A stretch of DNA of 57,238 nt from NCBI GenBank assembly GCA_026225095.1, contig JAMFSC010000163.1, forward strand, positions 1-57,238, in the 5' to 3' direction. Position numbers and translations under genes: made by a program. The notes under the pieces are model-generated. The model saw only the letters and a program-made list of their open reading frames with translations, did not search any database and was not told the DNA's origin. This document shows, one piece after another, positions 1 through 8,217 of this stretch; the stretch's first letter is position 1; every line of letters begins with the position of its first letter. This stretch comes from a bacterium. GTDB lineage: Bacteria > Acidobacteriota > Terriglobia > Terriglobales > Acidobacteriaceae.

Positions 1-50
1 TGCGCCGAAGGTGGGGCACCCAACTTCACACCTTCAGCGAATCTGCTCTA
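1..50. repeat. Dispersed TAG-ended repeat, copy A (cut by window edge)
   Basis: Partial copy of the dispersed palindromic repeat. It contains the shared block GAAGGTGGGGCACCCAACTT (8-27) and the terminal arm AATCTGCTCTA (40-50). The final CTA (48-50), read on the minus strand, is the TAG stop codon of the ABC permease gene. The rest of the element lies outside the window. Confidence 0.8.
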
Positions 51-863
51 GTCTTCGGTGGTGGTGCGGGCGGACTCGTGCCAGCGATGGAGGAAGAGCC
101 ACTCGAGGAACATGACGGCGAAGAAGAAGCTGAAACCGAGGGCGGTGGCGGCGGCGACGAGGGCGAAGAGGTAGTCGGTCTCCATCTGGGCGTTGGCGTA
201 CTGGATGGCGTATCCGATTCCTCCGACGCCGACGCGGGCGGAACCGGCGAAGAGCTCTCCGGTGATGGCTCCGATGACGGCGATTCCACTGGCGATGCGG
301 ATTCCGGTGAAGAGGGACGGGAGGGCGTGGGGAAGGCGGAGCTTCAGGAGGATCTGGGCCTGGGACGCCTTGTTCATGAGGAAGAGATCGATGAGGTTCT
401 GCTCCACGCTGATGAGGCCCTGAGTGGTGTTGGCGATGATGGGAGCGAGGCAGATGATGAAGGCGACCAACGCCACGGATGCGATTCCGGGGCCTGCCCA
501 CATGAGGATGAGGGGGGCGATGGCGATGATGGGGACGGTCTGGAGGAGGATGGTGTACGGATAGAACATGCGGCGGAGCCAGGTTGACTGGGCAAAGAGG
601 AGCGCGACGAGGAGGCCCACGACGATGCTCGCGAGCAGGCCAAGGGTGGCGGCGGCGGCGGTGATGACGAGCGAGGTGAGGAGCGAGGGCAGGCGCGCCC
701 AGCCCGCGCTGGCGACGCGGATGGGTGTGGGCAGCATGTAGGGCTGGATGGCGAAGAGATGAATGACCGCGGTCCAGAGGAGGAGTAGCGCGGCGAAGAT
801 GCCGATGGCGGTGAGGAGGGTGGTGCCCTGGCGCCTGATGTTCGCGTTCACGGCCGGGTTCAT
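48..863 (-). CDS. ABC transporter permease, SsuC/ThiX/TauC-like
   Basis: Inner-membrane permease of 271 aa from the binding-protein-dependent family that serves nitrate, taurine, sulfonate and hydroxymethylpyrimidine importers. About six hydrophobic segments are visible. The loop GELFAGSARVGVGGIGYAI near residues 200-219 corresponds to the conserved region that contacts the ATPase. It is the last gene of a six-gene minus-strand operon and overlaps the ATPase stop by 4 bp (ATGA). Its stop codon is the terminal TAG of repeat copy A. The matching substrate-binding protein is probably the NMT1-like lipoprotein at 9714-10700, on the other side of the island. The substrate cannot be read from sequence; the neighbours suggest a small nitrogenous heterocycle or amide. 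Confidence 0.9.
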   Translation of the reverse strand: MNPAVNANIRRQGTTLLTAIGIFAALLLLWTAVIHLFAIQPYMLPTPIRVASAGWARLPSLLTSLVITAAAATLGLLASIVVGLLVALLFAQSTWLRRMFYPYTILLQTVPIIAIAPLILMWAGPGIASVALVAFIICLAPIIANTTQGLISVEQNLIDLFLMNKASQAQILLKLRLPHALPSLFTGIRIASGIAVIGAITGELFAGSARVGVGGIGYAIQYANAQMETDYLFALVAAATALGFSFFFAVMFLEWLFLHRWHESARTTTED

Positions 864-1639
864 GGTGTGGGCACCGCGTGGGTCTCGCGCAGGCTTCGGG
901 AGATGTGGGAGACGAGCGTGTCGAAGGCCTCGGAGTTTCGGACCTCGGGAGTGCGGTCTACAGGCAGGTCGATGGGGATGTCGTGTTGCATGCGGCCAGG
1001 ATTAGGCGCAAGGATGAGGACGCGGTTCGAGAGGAAGACGGCCTCGGCGACGGAATGGGTAACGAAGAGGACGGTCCAGGCCTGCTGACGGTGCAGGCGA
1101 AGAAGCTCTTCGTTCATGCGGTCGCGGGTGATCTCGTCGAGGGCGGCGAAGGGCTCGTCGAGTAGCAGGACACGGGGGCTGGCGGCGAGGGCGCGGGCGA
1201 TGGAGACGCGCATCTTCATACCGCCAGAGAGTTGGCGCGGGTAGGCGTCTTTCACGTGCGTCAGGCCGACGAGTTGGAGGAGACCGTCGACGGCGGCGTG
1301 GCGGCTATCGCGGGCTGCGCCTTCAAGTTCGAGGCCGAGCCCGACGTTGGCCTGGACGGTGCGCCAGGGCAGGAGGGTGGGGTCCTGGAAGATGAAGGAG
1401 ACGATCTCGCGGGCATTGATGGGCGTCATGCCGTCGACGAGGATCTGGCCTGAGCTGATCGGGCTGAGGCCGGAGACGAGGCGGAGGAGGGTGGATTTGC
1501 CACAGCCGGAGGGCCCGATGACGCTGACGAACTCGCCCGGAGAGATGGTGGCGGAGATGTTCTCGAGGACGGGCGCGCCCTGGCCGAAGCGCTTGGAGAC
1601 ACGGTCGAGGGCGACTGCCGGCACGCGGGTTGAGCTCAT
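860..1639 (-). CDS. ABC transporter ATP-binding protein, SsuB/ThiZ-like
   Basis: Cytoplasmic ATPase (259 aa) that powers the adjacent permease. Walker [10 protein letters not shown] is at residues 42-50, the Q-loop is in SFIFQDP, the signature LSGGMKMR starts near 137, and Walker B LLLDEP is near 158-163. The switch His is in FVTHS. I placed the start at MSSTRV (1639) because the ATG overlaps the TGA of the upstream CocE gene in an ATGA junction; the longer reading to 1735 runs inside that gene. The 3' end overlaps the permease start in the same way. The family is typical of nitrate/sulfonate/taurine/pyrimidine importers, so the substrate is open. Confidence 0.92.
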   Translation of the reverse strand: MSSTRVPAVALDRVSKRFGQGAPVLENISATISPGEFVSVIGPSGCGKSTLLRLVSGLSPISSGQILVDGMTPINAREIVSFIFQDPTLLPWRTVQANVGLGLELEGAARDSRHAAVDGLLQLVGLTHVKDAYPRQLSGGMKMRVSIARALAASPRVLLLDEPFAALDEITRDRMNEELLRLHRQQAWTVLFVTHSVAEAVFLSNRVLILAPNPGRMQHDIPIDLPVDRTPEVRNSEAFDTLVSHISRSLRETHAVPTP

Positions 1640-3351
1640 CGTGCTGTCGCCCCTTGGGTGATAACCGGCAGGTGGATCGCGGAGGGATGGTGCGGGTCGT
1701 GGAAGATGGTCTGGGTGGATCGGCGCCAGTTCCACGAGTCGGCGTTGCGGGGAGCGACATTGTTGGCGGGGTTGCGGTCGAAGAGAGGGTAGGCGCTGCT
1801 TGCGATCTCGATGCGAAGGCGGTCGCCGGGGGCGAAGACACAGGAGGTTGGTTCAAGCTGGAAGCGCCAGAGCCCTGGGGTATCGGGTACTGGGGGCGAT
1901 GGGAACAGCGTCTGGCTGCGGGCGATGCCGATGGAGACGAACATCGCTTCGCCGGTGGGCTTGACGCAGATGAGCTTGGCGACGAGGTCCGACTGTGGCG
2001 CGGACGTCGCGGCGTAGAGATGGATCTCGGGCGCTCCGAAGACGTGGACGGGATGGGCGAGCGGTGAGGTGGTATAGGCGAGAAGGTTGTTACCGAGTTC
2101 GAGGACGGCCTGGTTCGATGGGCCGCTTGCGTTTGTGAGGCCGCCGGGGGCGGGGACGGGGACCTCGGGATCGTAGACGAAGAGGTCGGGAGCTTCGGCT
2201 TGCGATGGCGGATGTGCGTCGAGGGTGCCGTCGCCCTTGCTGGAGTTGGCTCGGCCGTCGCTATGGAGATAGAGGATGCGGGTGGCGTCGCCGGCCCATG
2301 TGTCGGCGGCGTGCCAGCGGTTCTCGTTGAGCGCGAAGTGGCGGATGCGGGGCTCGTGGTCGAACTCGCCGGAGCCTTTGAGCCAGTGATTGAACCAGCG
2401 GAGGAGGAGGGCGTCGGTGTCGAGGTTGGCGTCGGGGCCGAGGTGGTGGGGGCCGATGCGGTCTCCCCATGGAATGTGGATCCAGGGCCCGGCGACGAGG
2501 TACTGGTCTTCCCTTGAGGAGGCGAGGGAGAGGAATCCGTCGATGCTTCCTCCAAGGTAGGTGTCGTACCAGCCGGAGACGTGGAGGGCGGGGATGTTGA
2601 TCTTTTCGAGTTGCCGGCTGACGTCGAGGGCCGACCAGAACGGGCCGGGGATATCGTGCTCGATCCAGTCGCGGAGGTAGGTGGGGAGGGTGCGGGACTG
2701 GAGGGCGGGATGGGCGGAGTAGGGGGTTTCGAGGAACTGCGCGGGAAGGTTGGCCCAGGCGCGTTCGAGGAGATCGCTCTCATGGCGCAGGTCGAGGCGG
2801 CGGGCGTCTTCCTTGAGCATCTGCAGACCCCAGCCGAGGGTGGAGGCGAGCCGGAGCGCTCCATTCCGATAGAACCATCCGCGATAGAGATCGCAGGCGG
2901 TCATGGCGGGGGCGATGCAGCGGAGGCCCTCGGGCTGGGCGGCCGCGGCGAGAAGCTGGGTCGCGCCCTGGTAGGAGAATCCGTACATGCCGACCATGCC
3001 GCTGGCCTCGGGGCGGGTGCGGATCTGGGCGATGGTCTCGGCTCCGTCGGCCTGCTCTTCGCGGAAGGGATAGAAGGTTCCCTCGGAGTCTCCGCGACCG
3101 CGAACATCCTGGATGACGACGTTGTAGCCGTGGCGGGCGAACCAGGTGGGATGGGCGTAGACGACGGTCGAAGCGATGTCGCGTCCATAGGGCTGGCGCA
3201 TCAGAAGGGTGGGATTGGGACCGGGCCGGGGTGGATAGTAATGATCGGCGTAGAGGGTGACGCCATCACCCATGCGGCATGGGACGCGGCGCTCGAGACG
3301 AACGCCGGCGCCGCAGTCGATGAGGTCGGCAGTGCTGATGGGATTGCTCAT
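1636..3351 (-). CDS. CocE/NonD family hydrolase (X-Pro dipeptidyl-peptidase-like)
   Basis: Serine hydrolase of 571 aa with an alpha/beta-hydrolase N-terminal domain and the C-terminal jelly-roll domain of the S15/CocE family. The nucleophile motif GFSYQG puts Ser at about residue 126. The GPWIHIPWGD segment near residue 290 matches the catalytic-His region of the family. There is no signal peptide, so the enzyme is probably cytoplasmic. It lies between creatininase and ABC genes with ATGA overlaps on both sides, which implies translational coupling and a shared pathway. Known relatives hydrolyse esters, amides or X-Pro peptides; the actual bond is unknown. Confidence 0.88.
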   Translation of the reverse strand: MSNPISTADLIDCGAGVRLERRVPCRMGDGVTLYADHYYPPRPGPNPTLLMRQPYGRDIASTVVYAHPTWFARHGYNVVIQDVRGRGDSEGTFYPFREEQADGAETIAQIRTRPEASGMVGMYGFSYQGATQLLAAAAQPEGLRCIAPAMTACDLYRGWFYRNGALRLASTLGWGLQMLKEDARRLDLRHESDLLERAWANLPAQFLETPYSAHPALQSRTLPTYLRDWIEHDIPGPFWSALDVSRQLEKINIPALHVSGWYDTYLGGSIDGFLSLASSREDQYLVAGPWIHIPWGDRIGPHHLGPDANLDTDALLLRWFNHWLKGSGEFDHEPRIRHFALNENRWHAADTWAGDATRILYLHSDGRANSSKGDGTLDAHPPSQAEAPDLFVYDPEVPVPAPGGLTNASGPSNQAVLELGNNLLAYTTSPLAHPVHVFGAPEIHLYAATSAPQSDLVAKLICVKPTGEAMFVSIGIARSQTLFPSPPVPDTPGLWRFQLEPTSCVFAPGDRLRIEIASSAYPLFDRNPANNVAPRNADSWNWRRSTQTIFHDPHHPSAIHLPVITQGATAR

Positions 3352-4139
3352 GGCTGGAAGTGATTCTGGTAGCGCAGCATGGCTTCAAGGGCTGCCGCGA
3401 TCTTCGTGGACGCCTCCGCAACCCAGCGTTCTCCGCTCTCCGCGGTGGCGGGGCGGGGATCTCCCATGACTCCGCTGGGGGCGATGTCGCGGGTGAGCCA
3501 GGCGAAGGTGGCGGAGGCGTTTTCGGGCTTGAGCAGCTCGGGCGAGGCGATGTCGGCGATGTAGTTGACGGTGTACTCGGAGGTATTGACGAGTTCGGGG
3601 GTCGCGCTCAGGAGGAAGGCCGTTTCGATCTCTCCGGCGTGGAAGCCGTAGGCCTTTTCCTGTGCGCCAAGACCGGTGAAGGCTGCTCCGGCTGAGCCGA
3701 ACAGGCAGAAGACGCGGAGGTTGAACTCGGCGCGGAGGTCGCGTGCCATGACATCGACCAGCGAGCTGTTGCCGCCGTGCGTGTTGTAGAGTACAAGCCT
3801 GCGAAATCCCGCCGAGGCCAGCGACGAGCCGATATCGCGGATGACCGCCATGAAGGTGGTCGCGGAGACAGAAAGTGTTCCGGGGAAGCCAATGTGTTCG
3901 TTACTTTTTCCGTAACAAATAGGCGGCAAAGCATAAATCGGCAATTCGGCGGGGAGCCTGGCGAGTGCTTTCCCAAGCAGCAGGTTGTTGATGAGGGTGT
4001 CGGTGGCGAGCGGAAGGTGCGGGCCGTGCTGCTCGATGGCGGCGGTTGGCAGGATGAGCAGTGCATCCTTGGGGAGAGCCTCGACCTGCTTCCAGGTGAG
4101 ATAGGCGAAGTTGCGCTCGGCTGGAATCCAGGTGTGCAT
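3348..4139 (-). CDS. Creatininase-family amidohydrolase
   Basis: Metal-dependent amidohydrolase of 263 aa, the usual size for the creatininase/ArfB fold. The metal-binding pattern is visible: E36 and H38 in AIEQHGPHLP, D47 in ATDT, H121 in YNTHGGN, and E170 in the FHAGEIET segment. Family members open cyclic amides (creatinine to creatine) or remove formyl groups from aminopyrimidines. In this operon, beside deaminases and an FAD oxidase, a ring-opening or deformylating role on an N-heterocycle is plausible but inferred. The gene overlaps the CocE start by 4 bp and follows the FAD oxidase by only 2 bp. Confidence 0.9.
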   Translation of the reverse strand: MHTWIPAERNFAYLTWKQVEALPKDALLILPTAAIEQHGPHLPLATDTLINNLLLGKALARLPAELPIYALPPICYGKSNEHIGFPGTLSVSATTFMAVIRDIGSSLASAGFRRLVLYNTHGGNSSLVDVMARDLRAEFNLRVFCLFGSAGAAFTGLGAQEKAYGFHAGEIETAFLLSATPELVNTSEYTVNYIADIASPELLKPENASATFAWLTRDIAPSGVMGDPRPATAESGERWVAEASTKIAAALEAMLRYQNHFQP

Positions 4140-4141
4140 GG

Positions 4142-5518
4142 TTATACAACCTCTTGCGGATGCGTCTCATCCTGCGGTTGAAAGGTGATCATCTTGCCGG
4201 GATTGAGGAGGCCGCGCTGGTCGTACTTGTGCTTGGCCATGAGTTGAATGTTGTCCTCGCGATAGCGGCCTCCACCCTCGACGTGATTGCTGTGCGGGTT
4301 GGCGACGCTGACGCCGATGGACCGGCAGAAGTCGATCATCTCATTCAGACGCTCTTCGGTGGTGAAGCGTACGAGCGGGATGGAGCCGGGGATCACGATG
4401 CCCTTGCCAGTCTTCATGAATTCGAGGTGGAAAAGGATCTCCTGGCCGAAGCGCTCGCGAAGCTGCGCGAACTGGCTGCGGGCCTCGGTCGGACTGAAGC
4501 CGCATTGCAGGTAGGTATAGGCGGGGTCCTGCTTGATGGCCCACAGGGTAGTGTGGTTCCAGGTGTAGTCGGAGAGCAGCGGGATGGTTCGGAGTCCGGT
4601 GTAGGGCGCGGCGAGGGTGACCTCTCCGCCGGCGGTGCGGGCGGCATGTTCGAGCGCTTCGAGTTGGGCGGCTGCGATCATGAAGAAGACCAGCGACTTG
4701 CCCTCCCTGGTGATGCGCAGGATGGGGGCGAAGCAGGATGGGATGGGCCACTCGAAGGTGGTGACCAGGCGCTTGGTCCAGGCGGGCTCGGTGGCGATCT
4801 TCTCGCTGAAGGTGAAGGCCTCCTCGAAGGTCGGGAAGGCGATGGCGCACTGGGCCCACTCGACCGCGGGCGTGAGAGCGAGCCACACCCGGGTGATGAT
4901 TCCGTTGGTTCCCCAGGCATGAAGGATCTCGTGGACAGCCTCGCCCTCGTGAAGGATGACGCGGGGCACGGCCTCCATGGTGACGACCTCGATGGCGCGA
5001 ACGGTTCCGAGGTCGCGGAGGCCGCCGTGGGCGACTGAGCCGATGCCTCCGGAACCGCCTCCCAGGAAGCCTCCGATGGACGCCTTGACGATGGTGCTGG
5101 GATAGCAGCGCAGCTCCCACCCGGTGGCGCGGGCTGCGTTCTCGATGACGCCGAGACGCACTCCGGGGCCTGCGATCGCGACACCATCTTCGGTGATGGA
5201 CTCGAGGGTATCCATGCGGGCGAGATCGAGAACTACTCCGCCGTGGAGCGGAATCGCCTGGCCATAGTTTCCTGTACCTGCACCGCGAGCCGTGACGGGA
5301 ATCTCGCGGGCATAGCAGCAGGCGAGCACACGCTGCACCTCATCGACGGAGATGGGTTGGATGACTGCCTCGGCGACCTTATCGTCGAGCAGCTTCTTGA
5401 GGATCGGCGAGTACCAGTAGAAGTCGCGGGAGAGCCGTTCGACGATCTGCGGCGTGGTGATGACGCGGTCGGGGTCTTCGACGCAGAGGGTGATGGCGGC
5501 AAGATCGGATGGAGTCAT
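4142..5518 (-). CDS. FAD-binding oxidoreductase (PCMH/GlcD family)
   Basis: Flavoprotein oxidase or dehydrogenase of 458 aa. The N-terminal FAD (PCMH-type) domain shows PVTARGAGTGNYGQAIP at about residues 74-90 and GGFLGGGSGGIGS near 165. The C-terminal segment HKYDQRGLLNPGKMI is the usual ending of the GlcD/D-lactate dehydrogenase family. I chose the start at 5518 (MTPSDLA); longer readings have non-native low-complexity sequence. It is the second gene of the operon, between deaminase and creatininase. The electron donor is unknown; glycolate, lactate and heterocyclic amines are all known substrates in the superfamily. Confidence 0.87.
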   Translation of the reverse strand: MTPSDLAAITLCVEDPDRVITTPQIVERLSRDFYWYSPILKKLLDDKVAEAVIQPISVDEVQRVLACCYAREIPVTARGAGTGNYGQAIPLHGGVVLDLARMDTLESITEDGVAIAGPGVRLGVIENAARATGWELRCYPSTIVKASIGGFLGGGSGGIGSVAHGGLRDLGTVRAIEVVTMEAVPRVILHEGEAVHEILHAWGTNGIITRVWLALTPAVEWAQCAIAFPTFEEAFTFSEKIATEPAWTKRLVTTFEWPIPSCFAPILRITREGKSLVFFMIAAAQLEALEHAARTAGGEVTLAAPYTGLRTIPLLSDYTWNHTTLWAIKQDPAYTYLQCGFSPTEARSQFAQLRERFGQEILFHLEFMKTGKGIVIPGSIPLVRFTTEERLNEMIDFCRSIGVSVANPHSNHVEGGGRYREDNIQLMAKHKYDQRGLLNPGKMITFQPQDETHPQEVV

Positions 5519-5565
5519 CGGCTCATCTCGTCGTCTTCCTTGTTGCGGTTTCAGGGTCTCTTCAG

Positions 5566-6108
5566 TCAGGGACGGGGATTCCAGGTTGCGAACGTCTTCA
5601 ACATATTCGGGTGGGTAAAAAGAGCATAGCAGGCGTCGCGAAGGATCGGTCCATCGACCACGCAGGTCATGTCGCTGCGCTTGACCAGGGTGCGGGCGGA
5701 GACGTAGATCTGCCGGCAGTGGCGGCTCGCATCTTCGATGGTGGCGCCGTATACGACGCGGTCGATCCCGGCCCAGAGGGCGTTCGCCATGCACATGGGG
5801 CAGGGCTCACAGGTGGTGTACAGGGTGTATCCCTTGAGCGATGGCGTTCCGAGTCTACGTGTGGCCTTGCGCACGGTTCGAAGTTCGGCGTGGGCGCTGG
5901 GATCGTTCTCGCGGCGTACGGCGTTGACGGCGCGCATCAGCCTCTCGCCGGTCGCGGTATGGACGATGAGTGCTCCGAAGGGGACGGGGGACGGGGTGTC
6001 GAGTGTGCGAGCGGTGAAGCGGACAATCTCTGCCATGCACTGTTCGTCCCGGAGCTTCCGGGCGCGCTTTGGGTGGACGAGCGGGGACGATTCCTTTCGG
6101 ACCTGCAT
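5566..6108 (-). CDS. Nucleoside/nucleobase deaminase (CDA-fold, GuaD/TadA-like)
   Basis: Zinc deaminase of 180 aa. H73-A-E75 (SAHAELRT) and the PCPMC motif with Cys103 and Cys106 form the zinc site, and Glu75 is the proton shuttle. The motif set fits the guanine deaminase/TadA branch, but position at the head of a catabolic operon points to a small-molecule base rather than tRNA. It is the first gene of the six-gene minus-strand operon, 47 bp upstream of the FAD oxidase. A different-type deaminase is transcribed divergently from 6170. The substrate is not resolved. Confidence 0.88.
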   Translation of the reverse strand: MQVRKESSPLVHPKRARKLRDEQCMAEIVRFTARTLDTPSPVPFGALIVHTATGERLMRAVNAVRRENDPSAHAELRTVRKATRRLGTPSLKGYTLYTTCEPCPMCMANALWAGIDRVVYGATIEDASRHCRQIYVSARTLVKRSDMTCVVDGPILRDACYALFTHPNMLKTFATWNPRP

Positions 6109-6169
6109 AGCTGCAATCTAACATGGGAGGATGCGTGGGGCGGGGTGCGGACGGGGTATGCTTCCTCTT

Positions 6170-6646
6170 ATGAACAAGGTACTTTCAGTGATCGACTACG
6201 GCTCGATGCTTGCGGTGGCGCTGGGTGAGGCGCGGACCGGGCTGGCGGAGGGCGGTATTCCGATCGGCGCGGCGATCTTCGATAGCGGCGGGCGCCTGAT
6301 CAGTTCAGGACGGAATCGCCGCGTGCAACAGGACGACCCCTCGATTCATGGGGAGACGGACGCCTTTCGCCGGGCGGGACGTCAGCGATCGTATGGCGAT
6401 CTCATCATGGTCACGACGCTTGCGCCGTGCTGGTACTGCAGCGGCCTGGTCCGGCAGTTCGGCTTTCGCACGGTGGTGGTGGGCGAGTCGACCAACTTCG
6501 CAGGCGGCGTGGAGTGGCTGCTGTCGTGCGGGATCGAGGTGATCGATCTTGTTTCGGTAGCCTGTGTCGAGATGCTCGCGGAGTACATCCGGGTGAACCC
6601 CGCGGTGTGGAACGAAGACATCGGGCAGCCGCCGTCCGGAGCTTGA
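6170..6646 (+). CDS. Yeast-type cytosine deaminase homologue
   Basis: A 158-aa CDA-fold deaminase that closely resembles fungal cytosine deaminase (Fcy1) and not bacterial CodA. Zinc ligands are H60 (with E62 in HGE) and C87/C90 in APCWYC. The VVVGESTNF block and the C-terminal VWNEDIGQ match the fungal VVGENVNF and DWFEDIGE segments. The likely reaction is cytosine (or a close analogue) to uracil plus ammonia in the cytoplasm. I chose the ATG at 6170, which gives the fungal length; in-frame starts at 6131 and 6158 are possible because no ideal ribosome site is seen. It diverges from the other deaminase and converges on the APC permease, 4 bp away. Confidence 0.85.
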   Translation: MNKVLSVIDYGSMLAVALGEARTGLAEGGIPIGAAIFDSGGRLISSGRNRRVQQDDPSIHGETDAFRRAGRQRSYGDLIMVTTLAPCWYCSGLVRQFGFRTVVVGESTNFAGGVEWLLSCGIEVIDLVSVACVEMLAEYIRVNPAVWNEDIGQPPSGA

Positions 6647-6650
6647 GGAA

Positions 6651-8054
6651 TCAGACGGGCTCTGGCTTTTGACGAGTCGAGTAGGCATACCAGATCATGC
6701 CGCAGACGATGTAAACCGCATACACGTAGGGAAGGTAGCGATAGGGTGACGGTGGAACGGGAAAGAGCGTTCCCAGCGCAGCGCAGAGGGCCGCGAGCGT
6801 CGCGGCGACTGACAGCAGGACGCCTCCCGCGTCGAGACGACCGACGCGGCGAAGATGGATCGGCAGCGCAACTGCAACCATGCCGTAGACCGTGAGGAAG
6901 CCGAAGACGGCGAGCGATCCCATCCAGCCATAGATGTCTCCACCGCCGGCTCCGCGTGCGGCGAGCACCGCGGCGGGGATGACGGCAAGGCCTCCGGTGA
7001 GAAGGCCGGCCAGGCCTGGTGTGTCGTGTTCGGCGTGGGTCTTGCCGAGGCTCTTGTGGCACAGGCCGTGGTGGGCCATCAGCATCAGTACGCGGGCTCC
7101 GGCGATGACGCAGGCGAGGGTCGCGGCGAACATGCTGACGAGGACGCCGACGTCGATGACGCGGGCGATGAATCCGATATGCGACCCGGCGGCGAGGTAG
7201 CGCATGGGCGCCGGATTGTCCCCAAGCGCGACGGGGGAACCATGGAAGCCCAGCACCTCGCCGTAGGCGCAGACGATGAAGAAGAGACCTGAAAATACGG
7301 CGCTGCGGATGACCGCGCGGGGGATGGTGGTGAGGGGTTCCTGGGCCTCTTCGCCGAGGGTGGTGGCGCTCTCGAAGCCGACGAAGCTGAACACCGCGAG
7401 CATGACTCCAAGGCGCAGGCCGATCGGCGATACGTTCACGAGGTGGAGCTGGCCACGATCGATGTGCAGGCCGTGCCGCCACAGCAGCGGGACTACCACG
7501 ATGGCGATGAGGCAGACGGAGATGCCCTCAATCCATAGCATGAGTTCGGTCGAGATCTTGATGTCGCGGTAGGCGATGCCGATGGCGAGCGCCGCCCCGA
7601 TGAAGGCCACCAGTACCGGTGAGACGTGATGCCCGAATCGGCCGAGCACCACGAAGGAGTAGGCGATGAAGCCACCGATCACCGAGGACGCGGTGGTCAC
7701 ATAGGAGAAGAACAGCGCCCACGCGGCGACCGCGGCACAGGCAGGCGGCAGCGTCATGCGGGTGTACACATAGAGCGAACCGGGCGACGCGGAGTCGCGT
7801 GCAAACGCCGCGATGCAGAGTGCCACCAGGGTGAGCGCGCCGAGGGCCAAGGCATAGGCGAGCCAGGTTCCGTTCCCGGCCAGCACAAAAACCAGCGGGA
7901 TCGTCATGGTAGGGGTGGTGCTTGGGGCGATCGTCGAGACGGACTGGGCGAGCGTCTCGAGCGGCGACAGAATGTGCTGGCGAAGGCGGTAGTCACGGGG
8001 TTCGGGTTCGGGAACCGCCTTGCGGCTCAACTCGATCTCTGCCAGGGAATCCAT
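6651..8054 (-). CDS. APC-superfamily amino acid/amine permease
   Basis: Inner-membrane transporter of 467 aa with about 12 hydrophobic segments. The N-terminal LSPLETLAQSVSTIAPS and the following SPGSLYVYTRMTLPP region are typical of the amino acid-polyamine-organocation superfamily. AGGAGGCGAATG gives a good ribosome site with the ATG at 8054. It is convergent with the cytosine deaminase and divergent from the amidase, with a perfect inverted repeat in between (8165-8185) that may be a shared operator. It probably imports a nitrogenous substrate or exports a product of the island; the specificity is unknown. Confidence 0.87.
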   Translation of the reverse strand: MDSLAEIELSRKAVPEPEPRDYRLRQHILSPLETLAQSVSTIAPSTTPTMTIPLVFVLAGNGTWLAYALALGALTLVALCIAAFARDSASPGSLYVYTRMTLPPACAAVAAWALFFSYVTTASSVIGGFIAYSFVVLGRFGHHVSPVLVAFIGAALAIGIAYRDIKISTELMLWIEGISVCLIAIVVVPLLWRHGLHIDRGQLHLVNVSPIGLRLGVMLAVFSFVGFESATTLGEEAQEPLTTIPRAVIRSAVFSGLFFIVCAYGEVLGFHGSPVALGDNPAPMRYLAAGSHIGFIARVIDVGVLVSMFAATLACVIAGARVLMLMAHHGLCHKSLGKTHAEHDTPGLAGLLTGGLAVIPAAVLAARGAGGGDIYGWMGSLAVFGFLTVYGMVAVALPIHLRRVGRLDAGGVLLSVAATLAALCAALGTLFPVPPSPYRYLPYVYAVYIVCGMIWYAYSTRQKPEPV

Positions 8055-8164
8055 TCGCCTCCTGTAGTTCCCGGCACGACCCCGGCTAACAGCGACAGGG
8101 GGTGCCAGGGTGTGACTTGAATTTTGCCGCCGGAAGCTTGAGTCTGAACGCTCGGGGGCTTTGC

Positions 8165-8185
8165 GTCAACCATTTTCGGGTTGAC
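8165..8185. promoter_or_regulatory. Perfect inverted repeat, candidate operator
   Basis: GTCAACC (8165-8171) and GGTTGAC (8179-8185) form a perfect 7-bp inverted repeat with a 7-bp spacer. It lies in the 163-bp divergent region between the APC permease and the amidase. The symmetry and size suit a dimeric repressor or activator, but no regulator gene is present in the island. Confidence 0.45.
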
Positions 8186-8217
8186 CGCATCGACCTCTCC
8201 AGAACGACAGGACCCGC

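Noticed and set aside
1640-1735. Longer N-terminus for the ABC ATPase
   Set aside because: Pro/Arg-rich shadow of the CocE gene; the ATGA start at 1639 is preferred.
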